Shown here: one piece after another, positions 31,238 to 42,993 of the stretch | Numbering within the stretch: the first letter of the stretch is position 1 | How the letters are laid out: each line of letters begins with the position of its first letter | Source: Mantis religiosa | Taxonomy: Eukaryota > Arthropoda > Insecta > Mantodea > Mantidae | Reading direction: 5' to 3' | DNA length: 64,000 bases | Assembly: GCA_030765055.1 (NCBI GenBank) | Contig: CM060954.1 | Coordinates: 109,678,054 to 109,742,053, forward strand | The notes under the pieces: model-generated | Database searches by the model: none | Told to the model about the DNA's origin: nothing | Seen by the model: the letters and a program-made list of their open reading frames with translations, nothing else | Position numbers and translations under genes: made by a program

Positions 31238-32189
31238 TAGAGTCAGACTGAAAAATTCGGCATTGAACCAGGGATCTTCTGGTCTTCGTCCAGCCGTTCT
31301 AACCCTTGAGTTACTATCGCCAACGTGACGATATGACATTGAATTCTCCAACCACTTAGGAGTGCTCATAAACACATGATACAACAACCTTAATGGCGAC
31401 TTACAACATGGCTATATGAGAAAAGAGCAATGGGGGAAATTGGAAAATATGATTTGGTTAAATCAATCACGTGATTTATATCCCAATGAACTCTTATGGG
31501 ACGAACTTGACAGGGAAGAGAGAAAACCGAGGTACTCTAATGTTGAAGAATGAAGTACTTACGTGTTGTAAGTCGCCATTAAGGTAGTGGTCTCATGTGC
31601 TTATGAGAACTCCTAAGTGGTTTATCGGGAAGAATACGAGGCAGTTGGAGAATTTAAAGTCATATCGGCACGTTGGCCATAGTAGCTCAATGGTTAGAAC
31701 GGCTGGACGGAGACCACAAGATCCGTAGTACAAATCCCGGCTATTTCATTGAATTTTTCAGTCCGACTCTATGAATTTGCACATAATGAAATTAATACCC
31801 CTCTAATTAGTGTAAGTAAAAAGAGGATTTTTGTCGAATTATTGGGCATTAGAAGAGAGTGATTAACTCTATAGAGGAGGTATGGTTTCCACAATTTAGC
31901 CTACACACGGCCAGTGTGAAAGAATAATTAATTTTCATTAATTGACCTAATATAGGTTAACTATAAAAGCCCGGGCCTTAAAGTACTTACACGGGAAAAA
32001 TACGAGTCAGTTGGAGGATTTAATGTTATGTCGGCACGTTGGCCATAGTAGCTCAAGGGTTAGAGTGGCTGGACGGAGAACAAAAGATCCGTGGTTAAAA
32101 TCCCGGCTATCACATTGAACTTTTCAGTCTGACTCTACGTTTCCACAATTTAGCCTCCACACGGAAAGTGTGAAAGAACAATTAATTTT
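31238..32189. mobile_element. SINE-A composite: inverted arms around Tc1 sequence, plus a second core
   Basis: A 952-bp unit with a 10-bp duplication cattcttttg (31228-31237 and 32190-32199) inside PLE copy 2. Order: minus-strand core arm (31238-31410); Tc1 fragment (31411-31550); plus-strand core arm (31562-31785), inverted copy of the first; about 95 bp of unmatched sequence; tail (31882-31925); linker; second plus-strand core (32018-32115); second tail (32140-32188). The three cores carry box B variants of ggttcaaatccc. The left arm lacks about 20 bp present in the right arm. One set of duplications for the whole unit suggests a single insertion event. Confidence 0.75.
31411..31550 (+). 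pseudogene. Tc1 transposase fragment captured between SINE-A arms
   Basis: Reads KEQWGKLENMIWLNQSRDLY, then PNELLWDELDREERKPRYSN, which is the third acidic motif region of a Tc1 transposase (ancestral SPDLNPIELLWDE). Nucleotide similarity to 30360-30500 is high by eye; apart from point changes the order of words is the same (gaaaagagcaatggg, gacagggaagagag, tctaatgttgaaga). Its borders coincide with the inner ends of the SINE-A arms. Confidence 0.8.
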
Positions 32190-32679
32190 CATTCTTTTGC
32201 TTTGTGATTCGAGTATTGGTAGTTCTTTGTCTTTGTTTGTTTTTGTGTTATACCCAATTGGCGTTTATAACATTTATTATAAATATCCTGATAATAGGAG
32301 CGATGAATGCTTCCGAAACGTGGACTTTTAACCGTCTTTTCACGTGGCTTGTTTCCTGAGAATATCTTGAAAACCAAGTATGATGTTCAACACCTTTGCA
32401 TGTTTGAGTTTGTGCGCGCAAGTACAAAGACAGATCTTTCTTCGTTGTTTTTCCCTTTAAGATTCACGGGACCTAAAATATGTACTTCCAATAAAACCAC
32501 ATTACCGATTTCTTGTATTCAATAGACAGATTGCTTCTTCTACTTACTGCAAATAGCAATATTAGAGAAAGTAATAATAAAACTTCTTAAATACCTTATT
32601 ATGGTTAAATAATAATAATACCCGAAAGGTATATTACTAAGGACCGAAATAATTCCGAAATTATAACACTGGGTATATA

Positions 32680-33968
32680 CAAGTTTGGGTCAAAAGCTAA
32701 TGTCTCCTACTTTTTTTCCTCTCTTATAATTGCCAAGAAAATTGAATGCAATTTACATAGCTTGAAAACTACAACATTGACGATTAATTTGGCACTATTC
32801 AATATAATCTCCGTCCTTTTCCACAGTTTTGGTCCACCATTTAACTAGGGCATGTATTCCAGTGTGGTAAAACACACGGTCTTGCTTCCTAAGCCATTGA
32901 CGCACGGACGTTTTCACAGCCCCCTCATCTTCAAAATGAATCCCACGATGAGCGTCCTTTAGTGGCCCGAACAGATGGAAGTCTGATGGTACCAGGTCAG
33001 GGCTGTATGGCAGGTGACGTAAGACTCGCCACCCCAATTACTCAATTTCTGAAGTGGTGTAACGGCTGGTGTGTGGTCTTGTATTGTCATGGAAAAGAAA
33101 AGCATCCGCCATAGGTTGTGTTGGGCGAATACGTCGAAGACATGATTTAAGATTTTAGAGAGTTCTGACGTATTGGACAGAATTAATTGTGCATCCCTGC
33201 TCAAAAAACGTCAATCATAAGCACACCCTCTGCATCCCAAAAACACTGTCGCCATAACTTAGTTTTGAATTCTTTTTCTCCGGTGACGTTGTTTGATGCC
33301 ATTCCATTGGCTGCCTCTTTGATTCAGGTTCAAAAGATGAACCACGTTTCGTTTCCAGTAGCAACTTTTGCCAGAAACTCCTCTCCGTCCAAATTGAAGG
33401 GCTGCAAGTGTTCGGAGGCTATTTTTTTCCTGGTTTCTTTGCTTTGGGCGGTTAACATTCTTGTTATCAAACGTGAACAAACTTCTGAGTAACCCAGTTG
33501 TTGAATAATCATCATCACACTGCCTTTACTGATACACAATTCACCGGTTGTTAGCCAGCGATCACCACGAATGTCATCGACTCGCTGAATGTTGCATAGA
33601 GTCACTGCTTCGCTTTTCATCTGCCAATGGTGTTTGCCGTTCAGCTTCGTTTCAGCGACGAACCCATCGTCTAACTGTGCTGACATCCACCGTTGCATCA
33701 TCATACACTATTTTTAGCCTTTCGTGAATGCGAATTAGCGTTTTACCTTCCTAAGTCAAAAATTCAATCACAGAGCGCTGTCTAACAGAATGTCGATGTC
33801 AGCCGTTGTGCAAGAGGATGCAGTGCTGCCATCTGTTGAGTTAGGAAGTTACTGATGCAGGGGAATGGAGAAGAAGGTTTGAGGAATTGCGCCAAATTCA
33901 AAGTTTTGACATAGCTTACTTATTTAAGAAAAAAAAAATAGGAGACATTACTTTTTGACACACTCTCG
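32680..33968 (-). mobile_element. MAR-2: near full-length mariner with both inverted termini
   Basis: The ends are flanked by TA. The left 29 bp (32680-32708) and right 29 bp (33940-33968) are inverted repeats with 23 of 29 positions identical; the inner block taatgtctcct is identical in both. The length of 1,289 bp is that of intact mariners. A transposase on the minus strand occupies 32795-33800. It is inactive as it stands because of frameshifts and a changed catalytic residue, but the termini are good enough to define the family. Confidence 0.9.
32795..33800 (-). pseudogene. MAR-2 mariner transposase (frameshifted)
   Basis: From upstream to downstream on the minus strand: QRSVIEFLT-stop-EGKTLIRIHERLK, DATVDVSTVRRWV, frameshift, AETKLNGKHHWQMKSEAVTL, RWLTTGELCISKGSVMMIIQ, FLAKVATGNETW, then more shifts, HTPAVTPLQKLSNWG, and finally LPYSPDLVPSDFHLFGPLKD and VEKDGDYIE with stop at 32795. 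The first DD34D aspartate (ATGDET in relatives) is Asn here; the third (PSD) is kept. The size matches a full protein of about 335-345 residues. The start codon is not clear. Confidence 0.88.
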
Positions 33969-33970
33969 TA

Positions 33971-36203
33971 ATTTTATTTGTTCATTCAGACTTCATTGTG
34001 TTTACCACAAGCTGAATGAGCTTGATAGTTAAATGAAATAAAATGAATGATACATTTATATGCTAAACATTGCCATTCCAATGCAACGATATGTGGGAAC
34101 CAGTAAATAAACGAGAGGATATCGAAGGGTAAATAGAATGAAAGCCTGTCTGTAATAATGGTGTAGTGGATTTGAAAATAAATTATCAAATTCCAATCGA
34201 CTGCGTAATGAAGCAGCAAAACCACCGTTCTTTAATGAATTGGTTCGTCACTAATTTTCATTTCATTTTGGAATGAAGGATTCTGTTACTCCTGTTCGAT
34301 ATTCACAGGACAAAAACAGAACAGAAAAAATACATTAATGGCCCAGATTTATACGTCCATGTACTCAGCAAATGGTGCACCTATGTAATCTCAATTTAGC
34401 AGCGTTATGATAGGTGTATCGCTAATGGTGCAACATACACAGTCTATAAAGAAGACCATCAAAAACACCTTCAAAGTTTTTAATGTCGTTTTCCGGTACA
34501 GTAATCTGTCATCAATTTTGTATTATGACGCCAATAAAAGCACTGAGTACTACATCAAAACTCTTTCACGTATGCGATTCTTTTATGTACCGAAATGGGC
34601 TTCCTGGCATTGTTTTATGGATATTCTGAATAAATGCTTTTAACAAGACTCGTGGTTTCATATATCGGAATGTCGACCTGCAGGATTTCTTATATAATTA
34701 TTGGTAGGCTTTAATTTAACACTCCCCCCTCCTTTTGTGGAGCATTGTAAAGCATTAGATAACACTAATTATTTTGAAAGCATTTAGCTTCCTCATTTTT
34801 ATCTGCCTTTACTTTTTCAGGTTCATCCTTCGAATTTAAGCGATTTTATGAAATATATGAAGTTATCAATTTCTAATAGATTTTCTTTAAAATCGGTGAA
34901 TAAAAATTGGAGACATACTACGAGGTTTCTAAAGATTAACTCTTGGCGATAAAGGAAATTTTATGTTATATACATATATGTTATTATTTATACTTACGGA
35001 TGATATTAATGTGTTTTATTGATAAACTAAGATATATTAGACGGTGAATTTGGAAGTATTTTTGCCAAAATTTATGGTAAGTAGGGGGAAGATGACATAC
35101 TTAACGGTTACGTAACTTTTTCCATGGAAATGGGAATGGAGAAAAATATAAAACGTATATCAAGGTATTTCCTGTGTATTTAATTGTTACTGGGAGAAAA
35201 AGTAATCAATGTCTCTAAATGTGAGTAGATAAAAAGGTACAATTAAACTAATTTCCACAAAGCTTACATCTTACCCCATCATTAGGGAAAGACGGGAGTT
35301 AACAGGGGGAAGAAGGAGCAACATGGAGGACGATGGAAGGACACGAAGTTTGAAATTAAAAATGTAAGAAAATTCAACATTTGTATTACAACATGTAGGG
35401 CACTTTATAAAATGTAAATTTAACGCAAGCTAGAGACATGATACAATGAAGGAACAAGAGAAACAAACTCCAGTCTTGTAACTCTCGGGCCAGGGTTTGA
35501 ATGAATCCAAGTAATCAAAGCTTGCTGTCATAATGTCTTCAATGGTTTAAAGAATGATCGGTCAAGCCATCATGATTGGTTATATGCAATTTATCAGTAT
35601 TCTCCCACAATTCATGGGAGAAGATGCAAGTGAGCCTTATTTTTGGTGTACCCTACCAGCCTTCTTGTTCCGAGATCCATGCTGCTCACAAAGACGCACA
35701 TGGCAAAATACCATGGTTAGGTGAAGCTCCATGCAGTACATCAAGTGCTAGACCTTATGTATGGGCCAAAAAATATTTCATTGCTTGTGCTTACCAAGTT
35801 TACAGATAGTAGTTTCTTGTTTATCACTGGATGAAGCAACATATAAAACGGAAGAACACAACAGCACACTTCCAACTGGATGCCTCTATGCAAGGCTGTG
35901 GTAAGTGCTGCTATCTATAGACTCAGATGAACAAATTATCTTCCCCGAACTTACCTTACATGTCTTTGATACGTCACTTTGACAAAAAATTACTTACGTA
36001 TAAGTTATTCAACTAAGATTATCAGTTACATTTTTATTCAAGCTGCCCTCTTGCTGTATGTAGATAAAAAATTCCAAAACCGACTTTGACTTTCTGATCA
36101 AATACAGTGTTTCAGTCAAAGTGAATTTCTGAGTTCTCAGACACAATAGTGTATTATTGTAGAGTTGTTCAATTGTGAATTGAATAGATAAGAAAGAAGT
36201 ATT
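33971..36203. other. 2.2 kb without a recognised element
   Basis: Open frames of 77-79 codons (34407-34643 plus, 35576-35809 plus, 33986-34225 minus) have no familiar motif. No repeat shared with the rest of the window was seen. Confidence 0.4.
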
Positions 36204-36313
36204 TGGATGGTTTCTCGGGTTAGCAGCCAAGTGACGTTTCCTTCTACCAAGCTTTCAGCCACCTTAAATCTGTGGCCTTCTTCAGGAATATGAGCAAACC
36301 CGAGAAACCATCC
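36204..36313 (-). repeat. 110-bp hairpin with a hammerhead-like core
   Basis: Perfect 17-bp inverted repeats (ggatggtttctcgggtt at 36205-36221 and its complement at 36297-36313) enclose 75 bp. On the minus strand the interior has CTGAAGA (36285-36279), a stem GCCAC/GTGGC (36276-36272 with 36262-36258), then GAAA (36256-36253). That is the hammerhead order with the long repeat in the place of stem I; stem III is not convincing. The phrase also resembles the terminal region of some Penelope-like elements. Function is inferred only. Confidence 0.45.
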
Positions 36314-38599
36314 TAATGAATCAACGCCGAGAAAGCTTTAAATCTCTCAAGAAAGATGTAGCCTGCTGTTCCTCGACGAGCATCTGTTAGGATGGAACCG
36401 TCATTCTGCACTCTGGTGGGAGTGGGTTTAAAACTGTATGTGCGCACATATAAGGCAACAAATGCAAAACTTCTAGAGTAAGCAAATGAAAATGAAGAGT
36501 ATTCAGATTCAGACAGTGTTGATGAATGAGCTGTGGTTATGACCCACGCATAAGCAGTACCAAACACAGAAGTTGATGCTTTATTTCGAGATTCAAGCCG
36601 ACATATTGCCAAAAGAACTTCTGAATGTCAAAGAGGGTGTGAGATCGCGCTCCTCATAAGGGATACATTGAACTGGGACAGTAGAAGCTCACTGCCTTTT
36701 CTACTACCGACTAGTTTGAGGTGTATAGTGCCAATACGTAGGCTATTAGATACATACAGTGCATGTGTTTTAGGAGAAGGTGAGCCGATAGTAACATTAA
36801 AATACTTCGGTAATGTGCATATTCTTTGATCGTTTTTCTTTCTGTAGATGGTTCGATTTTCGTTAACTCGAATCGGCCCTGGCCCTAGCTAATCCGAATA
36901 AATGAAGTTCTACTGCACTCACTATTCTACAAAATGTTCTTAGAAAAGCTAAATATTCTGAATTACTTCTCATAGATGGAGATATGTTTTCAGGAAATAC
37001 TTATAGAAATGTCAGTGAAATCCTTAAGAAAACTATTTGCTCTGTAATATATTTTAAATCCACTCCATGCATGACCACAAGATAGAGGGAGAAATAGGAG
37101 AAGAGAAAGAAAGAGAGAAGGAAGGGTGTGTGAGAGAGGGAGAGAGAGAGAACGTATATGACTGGAAAAACAACACAAAGATTTGAAAATTCAATACCTC
37201 GGAAATGTAAATATAATAATATAATACCAAGGTATATTTCACATATGTGTGTATTTTGACGATATCTAAATTCAGAAGCCGCTTTTGTTTGTCCTAAAAA
37301 TAAATATTGTTTATTTTGTGGTAATGTCATTAAGAGTTTAAAAAGCAAAGAAGAGCGTTAAAGAATTTTATAATATCTATATTAAGATTGTAGAATTGAA
37401 ATTGTGAATAAGAGACAAATATGTTGGTGGCCATGAGTGACGGGCCATTGTATCAAGAAATGAATTGTTACTAGGGAGACAGAAGTGAACTTTTTAAGGT
37501 CGCTTGAGAAAAAGATTAGTTGTTGCGGAAGTGTACTTTTTAAATTTATGTGAAATTGTGTTGTCTTATTTTGGATTTTGTGCTCGTCTAGTAAATAATT
37601 ATCAAAAAAGGTCTCCAGAATCATTAGTTTTGTAATTTGAGATTAAAATATTGCATCAATTCGAGTGACCTTACATTGACTGAGAGATTAGAATAGCTGG
37701 GAGACTAAAATATAATTGTTTATAAATTCATTACATCTTCAAAACTTTCAAATCTAATCATTCCGCAATACAAACAACAACAAATTAAAAACACAGAATT
37801 ATTTATCATACAGTGACATCGTAAACTTCAACACGCAACTAAATTTCTGCAAAGTCAAGATATTACAATGTGGAATCCCAATGCGAGCCAAAAAAAAAAT
37901 ATATATATATCAATATATTTTATAATTTTATTGGCCATGATGTGCAGTGATTTTTTGTAAGCATTAACCACAGCATAATCTGTTTATTTTTGGTCTGTAT
38001 AATGATTATGGAAAAAAAATAATTCTTAGCTGGTGTATAAACTTCTACAGACACCTCTCGGTAGAAGAACGGATTTTTAAAGAATTTTTAACATAATTGA
38101 ATTCGGTAACGTTTCGAATGTAAAGGAATTCATTTTGCGTTCCCATTTCCTACACCTCTTTTCTGAAAGGAAGCCAACAGCGTTTTAACTGCATTATAAT
38201 TAATTTCTTTGCTCTCTGTAATTTCATTGCCACTTCACGTAACAAACGTTCAGAATACCAAAACCTCCAAAAGCATTTTCAGAAAACAGATGTATGCATG
38301 AGTGTTAGTGTCTTATTAAAATCATAGCTTAAAAATGGAAATGGGTATAAAAGAAGAATTAGACAGTTATTTCTAAGTATTTAATCATACCAACCGGCGA
38401 ATCTTATGATAGTTCACTCATTCAACTTTGCGTTCTCTCGTAAATATTTCCTCTATCTTTTATTTTCTCAAAATGATTATCCAAAAAAGAATGTGGCTAA
38501 GGCCGAAGATACGTTTAGGCCAATTTAGTGGCACCCATAACATTTTAATCACCAACAACATCTGTAGAACAATGTTACTACTTCTTTTCGGTCTCCAAA
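36314..38599. other. AT-rich stretch with simple repeats
   Basis: Contains a (GA)-rich tract at 37078-37152 and an A/TA-rich run at 37889-37920. The 99-codon minus frame at 36313-36612 has no known signature. Confidence 0.4.
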
Positions 38600-39180
38600 A
38601 CGGTTTAGGCCATTTAGCCTGCTCCGGCTCCAAACTGTTGCTCATTTCATCTTTTCCTCGGTCTTCCTATGTTTCGTCGTCATTGTGGTTGGTAATTATA
38701 TACTATTTTAGGTTTTACTATTTTCTTCTGTTCTGTTTAGATACTGCTTCCACTTGGTTCTATGCTGTATTATTGTTTAATTTAATTCTTCTATTTTTAA
38801 CTGTCGTATTTCATAATTTTGCGCTTTTGACTAGTCTTGTATATCCAGTTCTAAGGGACATCATTTCTGCTGTTTCTTTATACCATTTGTGTTGTTCCCT
38901 TTGTTTGCCATCTTTTGTATATGTTTCTGAACCATTCGCTACAATTGGAAGTGTCATTACGTTATACAATTGTATTAATCATTCTTTCCCTCCTTTATAT
39001 GTTAGGGTCCTTTTAATTGCGCATGTTACGTAGTTAATTTAATTTTCTATCGATGATTGTTTCCGATATGTATGATATTTCAGACCCGAGGAAATTAAAT
39101 TTTGACACTTGTCCAATAGTTCTATTTTCTAAAACTATTTTAGATCGAACTGGGTGAATACCTCTGAGTTAATACTCCAT
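38600..39180 (-). pseudogene. RTE-like LINE, decayed C-terminal half
   Basis: Minus-strand phrases in the expected order: FNFLGSEISYISETIIDRKL, ALPIVANGSETYTKDG-like (TLPIVANGSETYTKDGKQ), TAEMMSLRTGYTRLVKSAK, and NIGRPRKR near 38680. These correspond to 'F.YLG..I', 'LP..LYGSE.W', 'E..MLR..GYT..D' and 'GRPR.RW' of insect RTE-like polymerases. Many frame changes and stops occur. The 201-codon hydrophobic frame on the plus strand (38428-39033) is antisense to it and is not a membrane protein gene. Confidence 0.7.
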
Positions 39181-40149
39181 CTTGCAAACAAAGATAAAAT
39201 GGTCCATCCGTTTGCCGCGCGGGGTCTGAGAGGCCCCTAGCTTTATTTAAATGTACTTTACGAATGAACCACCTACCTAATTATCTGTGGAATATTGCTT
39301 TACCAGTGGAAGGAGCTACTGAGACTTCGTTGTGAGTACCAAATGGTATTCATTGCTATTGGAAAACTTGACTGATGTGAGAAAACTTTTTACAATGTTT
39401 GTGAATAACTGTCGTAAGCATTATTCTCTTTGGACAAAACGTCACTATCGACGAACAGTTATCTGCATTTCTTGTTCGATATGGATTTAGACGATATATA
39501 CTAAGTCAAAGTGTGGCATAAAATATTTTGTTTGATGAAAAACGTTTAACACAACGAATTTATAAATTTATGACGGACAGCAGCCGGACGGATCACACTT
39601 GTAAAATAATTCCTAAGTGGCTGTAGTGCTAAGACTAACTGAAAACTATCGCACTGGCTGAAATGCTACAGAAGGTAATTGGTGTACTAGAAGTCACTGG
39701 TGCGCAAAGACACATTTCTTTCGTCAGTAGAGTACACAAGAAAAAGAAAGTGTTGCCCAGTAATTTGCTTCTCCAAAGGTCGCAGCCAATACGAGAACGT
39801 ATGCCTCCACAAAAAGACGAAATACTCGTTTCATACGTTCAAAAAAGTATTAAAACAAGACTAGATGTTTCGTCGTATCAACTGTCTTGAGGTGTTAAAA
39901 AAAGGTGACAAATAATCATGCAATGTAACGATACTAAATCTGCAGCTGATGTAGATAATTATTTGCTGGGTACAGTGTAGCCAGAACAACATGAAGGAGG
40001 CCAATTTTTAACCGTATGTTGAATATTGCAGGTATTAATTCAAGGGTTATCTTTCCTTGAAACCAAAACAAATACTCCACAAAACAAAACTGCCTATGAA
40101 ATTAGGAATGTAGGAGAAGTGTGTACACCAAGATCAATATTAAAACTGT
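39181..40149. other. No recognised element
   Basis: A 75-codon plus frame (39663-39890) has no known motif; nothing else was seen. Confidence 0.4.
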
Positions 40150-41446
40150 TTTAAAATAGACGGTGTTTATGATTTGCGGGCGCGGAGGGCACAGTTTTAC
40201 TAATTGCATGTTAAGGTTTTCTAGGGAGTCCTCGAGATTCGTGCCAAGTAAAACATGTAAAATTTTCCTTCTCCTGGAGGTACAGGAGGCTCCTCTTCGA
40301 ACCTTCAATGCAGCAGCATGGGTCGTGCTAGCAAAGCTAAGAAAAAGCCAGCAGTCACCGCCGCAAGACAGCAAGAAGTAGAGGAGGAATATCGGCCAAC
40401 ATCTCCGCGTCCGGAACCTGCCTCTACCATCCAGCCGGGAGCAGGCCAGTCACCAGCGCCAGCCAGCCGGCCAACCAGCCAGCCACCGTCGCCACAAGCA
40501 CCGCACCTCCGCAACAGCAGAGTGGGGCTCTGCAAACACGGCACGTGTTGGCTGCGGCGCAGCAGCAGTGGCCCTCAACAATGACGGCCAACCACATCAC
40601 TTCAGCCCGTAACCACTGGTCCATGTGGAGTTAGCCAGCCACACGGAACTGGAAGCTGCCTTAGTTTCCGGTCCGCCCTTATTCGAGTGGGTGCTGCGTA
40701 CAGAAGTGAGCCGACTCTAGCTCCATGCCACAGCTGCTGTGCCTACGGACACACAGCAGAGTCCTGTGCAGCCGAGCCGGTGTCACTACTGTGGTGCTTC
40801 CAGCCTTACCTTGGCCTGCACAGAGCACTACCTCCGCCACCATCGCCGCTAATGTGCCACATATGGTAGATACAGTTGTTTCACTGGTCAGGTCCTCTGC
40901 CACATGCAGCAAGGCACCACCTGCACCACCAACGCCGTCAACACCTTGGTAGCAGCGAGCTGACACAGCCGACACATGAGCATCAACAACCTCCAGAGCA
41001 GCCAGCACCTTACCATTTCATTACTCGAGAGCAGCTCAGGGAGGAAGTCCGGGGCCTAGGTGAGGCCATACAGGATCTCCATTCATAGTTCTTGGTTAAA
41101 ACGGCCAAGCTGAGTGTTCTACAGAAACTCCTCAGAGAGCTCCAAGCTTCATGCATCCAGGCAGCACACATCACCATGGACGGAACACCTATCAATCCAC
41201 CGGAAGATGGATGATCTTGGTAAAGCATCCGGGGTCTCATCTGGAACGTTGACATATGCACCATACAACAACCACCAGAAGCACTGGCCCAACATCAGCC
41301 AAAACAGTGGCACAGAAGTTACGCGGAAGAGTGCAAGGCTCAACGCGCATGGTAGTTGCAACATCCCTACACGTTTATCCCTAACCTGCCCTTACCTAAT
41401 CGCCCCTTCCACTAGCCTTCAGTCAGGTTTCATGGCTGTAGCCTAG
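40150..41446 (+). pseudogene. LINE ORF1 (gag-like) with zinc knuckle, broken
   Basis: A GC-rich island in AT-rich DNA, plus strand. A plausible start is the ATG at 40318 (MGRASKAKKKPAVTAARQQE), followed by a Pro/Ser/Gln-rich disordered region. At 40726-40767 there is an exact CX2CX4HX4C knuckle (CHSCCAYGHTAESC). One frame over, 32 bp downstream, comes a degenerate second one (CHYCGASSLTLAC). Farther on lies an Arg/Glu/Leu-rich, probably coiled-coil stretch (ITREQLREEVRGLGEAIQDL), then VLQKLLRELQASCIQAAHIT. ORF1 proteins of Jockey-like LINEs bind the element RNA through such knuckles. Several frameshifts and stops make it inactive. No ORF2 follows. Confidence 0.65.
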
Positions 41447-42785
41447 AAATACCTCTTCGTGCTCGTAACCAATATGTACCATCTTAGTAGAAGTAACGCT
41501 GGAGCTATGTGGGATCGTGAAAAGCTAAGAAATTTCTTCATTCTCATTCCTTACATTATCCAGTGGAGATCTTTTAGTGGACAGGCGAGGCCCGCACATC
41601 CCCCTGTACCCTCCAACACAGTAGAAGTCCGTAAATGGAAATTTTCTTTCGAAAATGATAAGCCTGGTATAGTTTAAATGTAACATGCATCACATTATAG
41701 CTTAACAATTTCATTACCTTAATTATTCGAGTTGTCACACTTCGTCTTTGGGCAGACATTGATAACATATGTTTTAATGAACTGAACGGTGTTACTTCAT
41801 TGGTTTGTACTTTCATAATTTTATTAGGAGCAGCAGTTTCTCTTCTTCGATTTGCTTGTCGTCTAATGTATAATTCACAATGTATATATACATACACTTC
41901 GGCTTGAATGTCATTCAGGACGTCTAACAGCTGGAAGTTAGGGTGTGGGAAGTAAAACACACTGTTAAAATGTGCATGAAATTATTCACATTCATTGGTT
42001 GTATGCATAAAAGAGCAACTAATCTCAACCCATCAATTTGAAGCAAATGAGTTGTCATACATGATTTAATTTTCTAGATATAATCACAAAATTCATGGAC
42101 TCACATCCACTATGTTGTATTGCCACGATGTTAGCAATAAAACAGTCTTCGACTTGGCTGGGACTTAGGGAAGACCAAAAATAACTTCAGGACATTCCAA
42201 TTTCTGAATACTTTTGTTTATAAATAGCATTACGATCAACGTTCTGAATCTTCATCCACCAACTTTCTTTAAGGAGATATTTACATTCCCGTTAAGTTCG
42301 CACTTGGTAGAATTCTAGGAACAGCCGCTAGTAAAGTTTTTCGAGGTCCACATGTACCGCGTTTGGACTAAAACGTAATTCAACTTCTTCATTAACCTTG
42401 TTGAAGATAAACTGAAATCAGCAACGATTGAAGACACCAAATGTCACTTATTCTACTGTTCAGTCCCAACTATTAAAAGAAAGGCCGGCGTGCAATTCAA
42501 GTGCAAGTTCAAAAATTCCTACATTGAATCCAATGTGTACATTTTCTACCTGGGCCAATCCTGCACGCACTCGAGCTCCCCCTTTAAAAGTGCATATGCT
42601 AGTAAACTCTTTCTGCTTCCATAAGAAACAGAAATGTACAATTTTGTTTAAATACTAAGCAGTATTTTTTTAAAAAAAAAATGACTTAAATTTGCGTTTG
42701 CATTAACCTTTGCATTTTCAGAAATAAATTTGGAACGATAGCGCACTAGGATGGAGAATGTAGACTACAGTGTCTATTTGGACAA
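41447..42785. other. No recognised element
   Basis: A 128-codon minus frame (41574-41960) has no family signature that I know. An A run lies at 42671-42681. Confidence 0.4.
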
Positions 42786-42892
42786 CCATATATAGTAATG
42801 AAAATGAAACAAGGAAGAATAAGGTTGATTGGCCATGTGCAGAAAATGCCGGAAAATAGTGCTAAGAACAAGAAGAGGAAGCAGAATAAGAT
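42786..42892 (+). pseudogene. RTE-like LINE scrap
   Basis: About 100 bp read MKMKQGRIRLIGHVQKMPEN on the plus strand, the 'R..W.GHV.RM.E.R' motif near the C-terminus of RTE-like LINE proteins. It is cut off by the SINE-B fragment at 42895. Confidence 0.55.
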
Positions 42893-42894
42893 GA

Positions 42895-42993
42895 TTTTTG
42901 TAAAATTACGTCCTCCAACGTTAAGTCATATCGGATGATGAATGGAATGGATGAAATGATGCTCAAATGAGCCCAGGTTCCATAGAGCTTAGA
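42895..42993 (-). mobile_element. SINE-B 3' fragment
   Basis: Only the tail-side 99 bp of SINE-B (acgtcctccaacgttaagtc to ccatagagcttag). It breaks off directly at the 3' tail of LINE-A copy 2 (ttatgatgattg at 42994), so the tRNA-like head is missing. Confidence 0.85.

Larger units (their letters stand above)
30755..32380 (+). mobile_element. PLE copy 2: endonuclease part and 3' end, split by a SINE-A composite
   Basis: Penelope-like element, plus strand. Coding remnants: ECETLCLGQIGRTIATTINE (distal GIY-YIG region), then TQPGLAEHCLDN and, after a stop, EKCNSYWNRRVKESLAISSE and LNRDAGYQLSPSGKSALKMK, ending at the stop at 31153-31155. The 3' region begins (tgtcatctcctgacctgg) and is interrupted at 31237; it resumes at 32190 (attcttttgctttgtgattc) and continues to about 32380 through a decayed hammerhead-like block. 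RT is missing. The closest paralogue is 12885-13450. Confidence 0.82.

Noticed and set aside
34672..34684. gtcgacctgcagg, identical to a cloning polylinker segment
   Set aside because: Only 13 bp, no further vector sequence on either side; most likely coincidence.
38428..39033. 201-codon plus-strand frame with strongly hydrophobic segments, like a membrane protein
   Set aside because: The opposite strand carries RTE-like LINE phrases in the right order, so this frame is antisense of a decayed LINE.
40305..41364. Minus-strand frames of 66-109 codons in the GC-rich island
   Set aside because: The plus strand carries a LINE ORF1 zinc knuckle; GC-rich DNA opens antisense frames.
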